In this document: positions 38,161 through 42,692 of the stretch, piece by piece
How the letters are laid out: every line of letters begins with the position of its first letter
How positions within the stretch are numbered: position 1 is the first letter of the stretch
Virus record (IMG/VR): IMGVR_UViG_3300047551_001346
Coordinates: 1 to 42,692 of that record
Reading direction: 5' to 3' (one strand)
Length of the DNA: 42,692 nt
DNA from: a virus
Position numbers and translations under genes: made by a program
Notes under the pieces: generated by a model
The model's input: only the letters and a program-made list of their open reading frames with translations
Told to the model about the DNA's origin: nothing
The model's database searches: none

Positions 38161-39417
38161 ATGTCAAACAAAGAAAAATATTTTCCCATTCATACAGACA
38201 CAGCATGTAAACTAAAGTGGACTTGGTCCGCTCTTTACTTGGATAGAGCTAAATCTGCCACTTGTCATAGAACAGCTTATTATCCATTGACTGTTGAAAA
38301 TTTTTCTGATTTTCATAACAATCCGTTGGTTATAAGTGACAGACAAAATATGTTAAAAGGCCAGTGGCCCAACGAAAGTTGTAGATATTGTAAAAATATT
38401 GAGGACAGTGGCGGAGTAAGTGATAGATTACATATGCTGAGTCAACCTGGTTTGATTCCTCCTGAACTTGATTCTAATCCAAATGAAATTTATGTTACTC
38501 CTAGAGTACTAGAAATCTTTATAAACAACGTGTGTAATCTTTCGTGTTTGTATTGTCGAGGAGATTTAAGCAGCAGAATTAATCAAGAAAATAAAAAGTT
38601 TGGAAAATTTGATAAAGACGGAGTAATACTTGAAGAAATAGCAATTGATCGAGAAAATAATTTGATATCATCTTCTTTGGATTGGTTGTCTAAAAACTAC
38701 CACCATTTAGAAAGATTGCATTTTTTAGGTGGTGAACCACTGGTACAGAAAGAATTGGATTTATTTTTAAAATTTTTACAGGAAAATAAAAATTCAAAAT
38801 TAGAAGTTAACATTGTAACAAATTTAATGGTAAGTGAAAAAAAATTAAAAAATTACATTCAAATTTTTAAACAATTAATTGTAGAAAAACGTATCCGACG
38901 TTTGGATATTACTTGCAGCATTGACAGTTGGGGAGCCGAACAAGAATTTGTTCGATATGGATTGAATTTGACGACGTGGGAAAGAAATTTTAATTTTCTA
39001 CTAGAAATACCATGGTTAGTGCTACACATCAATCAAACAATTACAAATTTAACTATTAAACAAATGCCAACGCTAATTGAAAAGTTAGTGGAATGGAGAC
39101 GTAAAAAAAATGTAGGACACTATTTTTCAACTGTTAATCCTGGTCCCAGCTACATGATTCCGTCAATTTTAGGATCAGAAGAATTTGCAGAAGACTTTGA
39201 AAAAATATTAAAATTAATGCCGCGGCAAACTAGCGAAGACCAAATAAAATTTGAATACATGCAAGGTATAGCTAATGAATACTTGCAAAATGCTCTGATT
39301 GATCACGCAGAAATTAAGAAACTTTATACTTTTTTAAATGAAATTGATAGAAGAAGAAGCACTGACTGGCAATTAACTTTTCCATGGTTATTAAAATACA
39401 AAGAATATGTGGTATAA
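38161..39417 (+). CDS. Radical SAM protein 3, N-terminal Cys module (twitch type)
   Basis: The 418-residue protein has C125-x3-C129-x2-C132 (VCNLSCLYCRG) and LGGEPLV, with ITCSIDSWG later in the barrel. N-terminal cysteines C16, C35, C74 and C77 lie in 'ACKLKWTWSALYLDRAKSATC...NFSDFHNNP...M-L-K-G-Q-W-P-N-E-S-C-R-Y-C', the same four-Cys order as proteins 1 and 2. It lies between the uvsX accessory gene and uvsY, overlapping uvsY by 11 bases. The DNA is strongly AT-biased. Divergence from proteins 1 and 2 outside the motifs suggests different substrates or successive steps, not a recent duplication. Confidence 0.86.
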   Translation: MSNKEKYFPIHTDTACKLKWTWSALYLDRAKSATCHRTAYYPLTVENFSDFHNNPLVISDRQNMLKGQWPNESCRYCKNIEDSGGVSDRLHMLSQPGLIPPELDSNPNEIYVTPRVLEIFINNVCNLSCLYCRGDLSSRINQENKKFGKFDKDGVILEEIAIDRENNLISSSLDWLSKNYHHLERLHFLGGEPLVQKELDLFLKFLQENKNSKLEVNIVTNLMVSEKKLKNYIQIFKQLIVEKRIRRLDITCSIDSWGAEQEFVRYGLNLTTWERNFNFLLEIPWLVLHINQTITNLTIKQMPTLIEKLVEWRRKKNVGHYFSTVNPGPSYMIPSILGSEEFAEDFEKILKLMPRQTSEDQIKFEYMQGIANEYLQNALIDHAEIKKLYTFLNEIDRRRSTDWQLTFPWLLKYKEYVV

Positions 39418-39859
39418 TAAAATTGTTGCAGATCTTGGAAATATTCCGGCCTTCATTGACTTCTATGAAGGTGAACTTGTGCAGGCAAAAACAGAAACAT
39501 ACATACGAGGTAATGTTGAAAAATCCGCTGCAAATTTACCGGGAATTACAGAGCACAGATTTAACCAACTCCAAGAGATTGAGGCTGTACTTAACTATCT
39601 TAACATACAACTTCGTAAAATTAGACGAAAACATTTTCAGAAGTACCTGGAAGCTTATGCCCGAGCTCTTACAAGTCGCGACGCAGAGAAATATACAGAT
39701 GGAGAAGACGAAGTCATTGACTTTGAAACTATCATTAACGAAGTTGCTTTGCTTAGAAACAAATGGCTTGGAGTTATGAAAGGCCTAGAAAGTAAAAACT
39801 TTATGTTAGGTCATGTTGTTCGTCTAAGAACAGCTGGAATGGAAGATATTGTGATTTAA
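39407..39859 (+). CDS. uvsY: UvsY-like recombination mediator
   Basis: This 150-residue protein is almost all helical with the UvsY pattern: a helix QLQEIEAVLNYLNIQLRKIR, a basic-aromatic KHFQKYLEAYARALTSRDAEKY, and a final helix INEVALLRNKWLGVMKGLESKNFMLGHVVRLR. T4 UvsY (137 residues) has the same order: coiled region, 'ARLDYYSGRG', then 'ILLDFCSGALDAIKSRGFAIKHI'. UvsY loads UvsX on gp32-coated ssDNA. It starts 11 bases inside the radical SAM 3 gene, separated from uvsX by that gene. Assignment rests on layout, size and neighbourhood. Confidence 0.72.
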   Translation: MWYNKIVADLGNIPAFIDFYEGELVQAKTETYIRGNVEKSAANLPGITEHRFNQLQEIEAVLNYLNIQLRKIRRKHFQKYLEAYARALTSRDAEKYTDGEDEVIDFETIINEVALLRNKWLGVMKGLESKNFMLGHVVRLRTAGMEDIVI

Positions 39860-40110
39860 TGAACTACAAAGAACACGCAGAACAAATATTAAAAGAATGG
39901 GCTTTATGCTCAAATGCTCGTCCAAAAAATAATGCAGTAGATATACAAATTGAAAAGGATGTATGCGGTAGATACGCTACAAATTTAATTCACAATCTTA
40001 ACTGGGGTTCAGAAATTGAATTGGCCGAAGCATGCCACCGATTGGAAACCAGATTAAAACCGTTGAAAGAAAAAATTATAATAGAGGTAATGCAAAATGG
40101 CACAGTTTAA
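39859..40110 (+). CDS. Small hypothetical protein after UvsY
   Basis: An 83-residue helical protein (YKEHAEQILKEWALC...RYATNLIHNLNWGSEIELAEACHRLETRLKPLKEKI) with three cysteines. The start overlaps the uvsY stop (TAATG), and the stop overlaps the methyltransferase start by 14 bases. I do not recognise the family. Coupling to both neighbours shows that it is expressed with the recombination genes. Confidence 0.58.
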   Translation: MNYKEHAEQILKEWALCSNARPKNNAVDIQIEKDVCGRYATNLIHNLNWGSEIELAEACHRLETRLKPLKEKIIIEVMQNGTV

Positions 40111-40858
40111 AAATGGAACTGATAGTCACATACACAGCTTAGAAACTTTACAAGTCTTATACGGCTATGACAGTTTTTTAGACAGTTTAGAATTTATAGC
40201 AGATTTTGGATGTGGACAGGGTTTTGATAGTCAATGGTGGGCAACTTTAGAAACTAGAGATGACCCCCCGGAGCCCCGCGAGTACAAGGTGTATGCAGTA
40301 GATAAAAACATACAGCAATTTGATAAAACAGTACAAACATTACCAAACATATTCACATTTGATTATGATTTAGATGATCCATATTTTTTGTTACCTAAAC
40401 CGGTTGATTTTGTATGGTGTCATGACACATTTCAATATCTTATCAATCCAATTAATGCGTTAAAAACATGGAATAAATCAATGAACGTAAATGCGATGTT
40501 AGTGATTGTGTTGCCACAAAATCAACATTACTATTACAATAGATTGCAGACTCATAGTGTTAATCATGTTTATTTTAATTACAACATTGTTAATTTGATG
40601 TACATGTTGGCCGTCAATGGTTTTGACTGCAGGGACGCCTACTTTCTCAAGGAAGAAAATAGTCCATGGTTACATGCCGCAGTATACAAATCAGAGGTAG
40701 AGCCAATGGATCCTACAAAAACTAATTGGTATCAATTGGCCGAATTAAACTTATTAAATGATAATGTTATACAGTGTTTAAAAAGATATGGACACGTAAG
40801 ACAGGAAGAAATAGTAACTGCATGGCTAGATAAGGATTTCCACTTTTCAAAAGAATGA
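40097..40858 (+). CDS. SAM-dependent methyltransferase
   Basis: The 253-residue class I methyltransferase-like protein has motif I ADFGCGQG (residues 35-42), an acidic post-strand YAVDKN binding the ribose of SAM, and VDFVWCHDTFQYLINPINAL as motif IV/V region, as in small-molecule or sugar methyltransferases of the type 11 sort. The D/N-P-P-Y motif of DNA adenine/cytosine-N4 methyltransferases is absent, and so is the PC motif of C5 methyltransferases, so DNA methylation is not supported. The long C-terminal part has many Tyr and Asn. It is coupled to the 83-residue gene and sits in the modification cluster. Confidence 0.8.
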   Translation: MAQFKNGTDSHIHSLETLQVLYGYDSFLDSLEFIADFGCGQGFDSQWWATLETRDDPPEPREYKVYAVDKNIQQFDKTVQTLPNIFTFDYDLDDPYFLLPKPVDFVWCHDTFQYLINPINALKTWNKSMNVNAMLVIVLPQNQHYYYNRLQTHSVNHVYFNYNIVNLMYMLAVNGFDCRDAYFLKEENSPWLHAAVYKSEVEPMDPTKTNWYQLAELNLLNDNVIQCLKRYGHVRQEEIVTAWLDKDFHFSKE

Positions 40859-40874
40859 AGATATTTTAAAACCA

Positions 40875-40880
40875 TAAATA
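40875..40880 (+). promoter_or_regulatory. Late promoter core near leaderless spacing
   Basis: CCATAAATA is followed by TTACATT and the ATG at 40888. The predicted start near 40886 gives a two-base leader. No Shine-Dalgarno sequence is present. Confidence 0.5.
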
Positions 40881-40887
40881 TTACATT

Positions 40888-42075
40888 ATGCGTAATTTAA
40901 TCAATATTCTAGCAGAGGCTGATGCACCTATTAAAAAAGAAATAGTTGCTCAAGTAAAGCAAACCCACGATATTAACGTTCTTAATAGAGTTTTGAATGT
41001 GTTACGTGCTGGAAATTTAGACGAAAAAATCAGCGCAGTTTTGTCACAAGATGCTGATGCAGCAAACTTTTTAGAAACTGTGGCAGATGTTATATTAAAA
41101 ATTAACGCTCCAATTGAGGAAAAAGATGCCTTCTTAAATCGTTTTCCAAAAGGTATTATTAATACTTCTTTGCTGTTAGATGGCGGTTTACACTCTTATT
41201 TGGATATAGTTAACGGTGACAATTTTGCCCGTACTGTTCTAGCCACGCTAGCTGCACACAGAACATTGATACCTCAGGGCGTTGGTCCTGGGGAAATAGC
41301 TCTTGCGATATTAAGTCCACAAATCAAATGGAGTGGTCGTATAAAAGGAGGCGGCGATATCATTGTTGGAAAAACAGCAATTGAAGTAAAAACAACATTA
41401 GAAAGTGGCGGCCGTTGGGTTAATGCTCGTAAAGCTGATCAGGACATGGCCTCAATTAAAAATGCTATTTTGGATGCTTTTAGACAAATTAATACTAATC
41501 CCCCGGCTATACCTCCAAGATTAAATCCAAACATATGGGTAGATCAAATTAGACCGCGATTGGCACTGGCTGGTAAACCAAATGTTTTAAAACGATGCGT
41601 AGGTATTATGGCAAAGGGATTATTTGCCCATGCCAACACTAGCGATTATGAATCAGCATTATTAAACGGAACTGCGGCTGACATATCGGCAAGTATATTA
41701 AAAACAGGATTTGAAAATTATAAAAACTATTCAAATTTTGACGGTATACTAATGATGAATAACAATTCTGAATCTGTGCAATATTTTACTTCGTATGAAA
41801 GTATGCAAGGTTTAATTAAATCTGATGTTGCCTATATAATGGCTCCGGACTCAGAAGGTATGCCCAAGGTAGATTTAATCGCTGTTGCATCAACCGGGGT
41901 TGATGTAAAAGCATTAAGAAAAGCAGAACGTGCCGCAGCGAAAGCTTCGTCTCAACCTGCAGCAGCACAATCTGTATTAGATCCTGACAACACTAGACTA
42001 CAAGTTACCAGAAAAGGTCGCCAAGCAGAACCACGCGATAAAGATACTACACCTAGACAACGACGCGATAAGTAA
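40888..42075 (+). CDS. Leader-bearing PD-(D/E)XK nuclease-like protein
   Basis: The 395-residue protein opens MRNLINILAE then ADAPIKKE, a T4-like capsid-targeting leader with an L-A-E site after residue 10. The centre carries a PD-(D/E)XK core: E136 in GPGEIALAIL, D157 in GGGDIIVGKT, and E166-V-K168 in AIEVKTT, the spacing seen in restriction-type endonucleases. The N-terminal 120 residues are helical, and the C-terminus is basic and disordered (KALRKAERAAAKASS...RKGRQAEPRDKD...RQRRDK). A nuclease with this leader could be packaged and enter the host with the DNA. Its late promoter core fits virion production. Nuclease activity and packaging are both inferred. Confidence 0.68.
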   Translation: MRNLINILAEADAPIKKEIVAQVKQTHDINVLNRVLNVLRAGNLDEKISAVLSQDADAANFLETVADVILKINAPIEEKDAFLNRFPKGIINTSLLLDGGLHSYLDIVNGDNFARTVLATLAAHRTLIPQGVGPGEIALAILSPQIKWSGRIKGGGDIIVGKTAIEVKTTLESGGRWVNARKADQDMASIKNAILDAFRQINTNPPAIPPRLNPNIWVDQIRPRLALAGKPNVLKRCVGIMAKGLFAHANTSDYESALLNGTAADISASILKTGFENYKNYSNFDGILMMNNNSESVQYFTSYESMQGLIKSDVAYIMAPDSEGMPKVDLIAVASTGVDVKALRKAERAAAKASSQPAAAQSVLDPDNTRLQVTRKGRQAEPRDKDTTPRQRRDK

Positions 42076-42079
42076 TCAA

Positions 42080-42692
42080 ATGCAAAGACCTACTTTAGAA
42101 ATCACAACCATGATTGGTTGTCCGCTAATGTGTAATTTTTGTCCTCAGGATAATCTCAGAGATGCCTATGGCACTGAAGATGTAAAATACATGTCATTAG
42201 ATACATTCAAAACTGCACTTAGTAAAATTCCACCAAATACTAGAATAGATTTTTCAGGAATGAGTGAAGCATGGGTAAATCCTGCTTGTACAGACATGCT
42301 CGAACATGCACTTTCTAACAAACACAACGTAGCTGTATACAGTACTCTTTACAATTGGACAGTAGATACCGCACGTCGTGTAGAAAACTTGTTTTACCAA
42401 TATCGTAATCAAATTGAAGTATTCAGTGTACATTTTCCCGATGAATATGGAAACATGAAAGGCTGGAAATACAGTGATGAATGGGTAGAAGTATTTAAAA
42501 TTATCACTGCCGCAGTACAAAAAGCAGGTATAAAATTAGAAGCGATGACCATGAGTGATCATGGTAAAATACATAAAGATTTGCAACATTTGGGCATTCA
42601 ATTATATAATTGGTTTGGACATGATCGTGCCGGTAGTTTAAATCGAGAACAAGTTCAAGAACAGCCGGTAAACTTTATAGAAAAGCACGAAC
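42080..42692 (+). CDS. Radical SAM protein 4 (3' partial)
   Basis: The frame from ATG 42080 stays open to the window end (204 codons). It begins MQRPTLEITTMIGCPLMCNF, with C14-x3-C18-x2-C21 placed at the extreme N-terminus, unlike the three twitch-type proteins, and continues DFSGMSEAWVNP (the 'G-x-x-E-P' equivalent) and VEVFSVHFPDEYG. This resembles single-cluster-start radical SAM proteins that often end in a SPASM domain, which would lie beyond the window. It starts four bases after the nuclease stop. Substrate unknown. Confidence 0.82.
   Translation, partial: MQRPTLEITTMIGCPLMCNFCPQDNLRDAYGTEDVKYMSLDTFKTALSKIPPNTRIDFSGMSEAWVNPACTDMLEHALSNKHNVAVYSTLYNWTVDTARRVENLFYQYRNQIEVFSVHFPDEYGNMKGWKYSDEWVEVFKIITAAVQKAGIKLEAMTMSDHGKIHKDLQHLGIQLYNWFGHDRAGSLNREQVQEQPVNFIEKHE

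Noticed and set aside
39859-40110. The 83-residue gene as a peptide precursor
   Set aside because: It is a helical, uniformly charged protein with no core-like segment; only its position suggests the idea.
40097-40858. Methyltransferase as a DNA methylase of a restriction-modification pair with the 40888 nuclease
   Set aside because: The (D/N)-P-P-(Y/F) motif and the C5-methylase Cys motif are absent, so DNA base methylation is not supported.
1-42692. tRNA genes, CRISPR arrays, insertion sequences or an attachment site
   Set aside because: No cloverleaf-like sequence, regularly spaced repeats, transposase or integrase was seen by eye; a tRNA scan was not possible here.

Overview
The window is a contiguous piece of a T4-like contractile-tailed bacteriophage genome (tailed dsDNA virus of the broad T4/cyanophage/pelagiphage kind). 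Recognisable T4 core genes are dNMP kinase (gene 1), gp4 head completion, neck proteins gp13 and gp14, gp15 sheath stabiliser, gp16 and gp17 terminase, gp18 sheath, gp19 tube, a gp48/gp54-like tube-fold protein, gp32, UvsX and UvsY. Many small conserved proteins resemble those of T4-like phages of aquatic bacteria. The DNA is AT-rich and genes abut or overlap by 1 to 20 bases (TAATG, ATGA). No tRNA, rRNA, CRISPR, insertion sequence or integrase was seen. The host cannot be fixed from this window; an aquatic Gram-negative bacterium is the natural guess. The capsid genes gp20 to gp23 and the prohead protease gp21 are not in the window.

Layout. 1-6976 (+): receptor-binding/virion surface region with a LamG-repeat protein (open at the left edge), two further structural proteins, and a DUF115-like enzyme ending at a terminator. 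6973-10120 (-): a three-gene reverse block, gp14 then gp15 then a Nudix hydrolase. 10194-13781 (+): two unknown genes with good sigma70-type promoters, gp13, a small leader-bearing protein and dNMP kinase. 13711-14103 (-): an HNH/zinc-ribbon nuclease. 14158-21403 (+): tail sheath, tube, tube-fold baseplate protein, two small genes, gp4 and gp16. 21427-28094 (+): seven consecutive genes, most with a short N-terminal leader resembling the T4 capsid-targeting sequence. 28106-28965: a secreted thermonuclease and small proteins. 28962-29492 (-): an HNH endonuclease, divergent from terL. 29504-33648 (+): terL, a large unknown protein, gp32. 33658-42692 (+): a tightly coupled run in which UvsX, UvsY and T4-type small genes alternate with a sulfotransferase-like protein, three radical SAM proteins with N-terminal four-cysteine modules, an SDR reductase, a SAM methyltransferase, a leader-bearing PD-(D/E)XK nuclease and a fourth radical SAM protein open at the right edge.

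Regulation visible in the sequence. A T4-type late promoter core TAAATA (usually RTAAATAC) sits before most virion genes on both strands. In several cases it is so close to the ATG that the predicted transcript starts at or 1-2 bases before the start codon, implying leaderless late mRNAs. Sigma70-like promoters with 16-17 base spacers precede 10194, 10511, dNMP kinase, gp32 and the reverse HNH gene. Intrinsic terminators follow the 6230 gene and gp19.

The most interesting systems are (i) the set of proteins with T4-like capsid-targeting leaders, including a nuclease and a lysozyme-fold protein, which suggests a cargo of packaged and possibly injected proteins, and (ii) the radical SAM/SDR/sulfotransferase/methyltransferase cluster woven into the recombination operon, whose substrate is unknown. 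No gene-free stretch exceeds about 105 bases.
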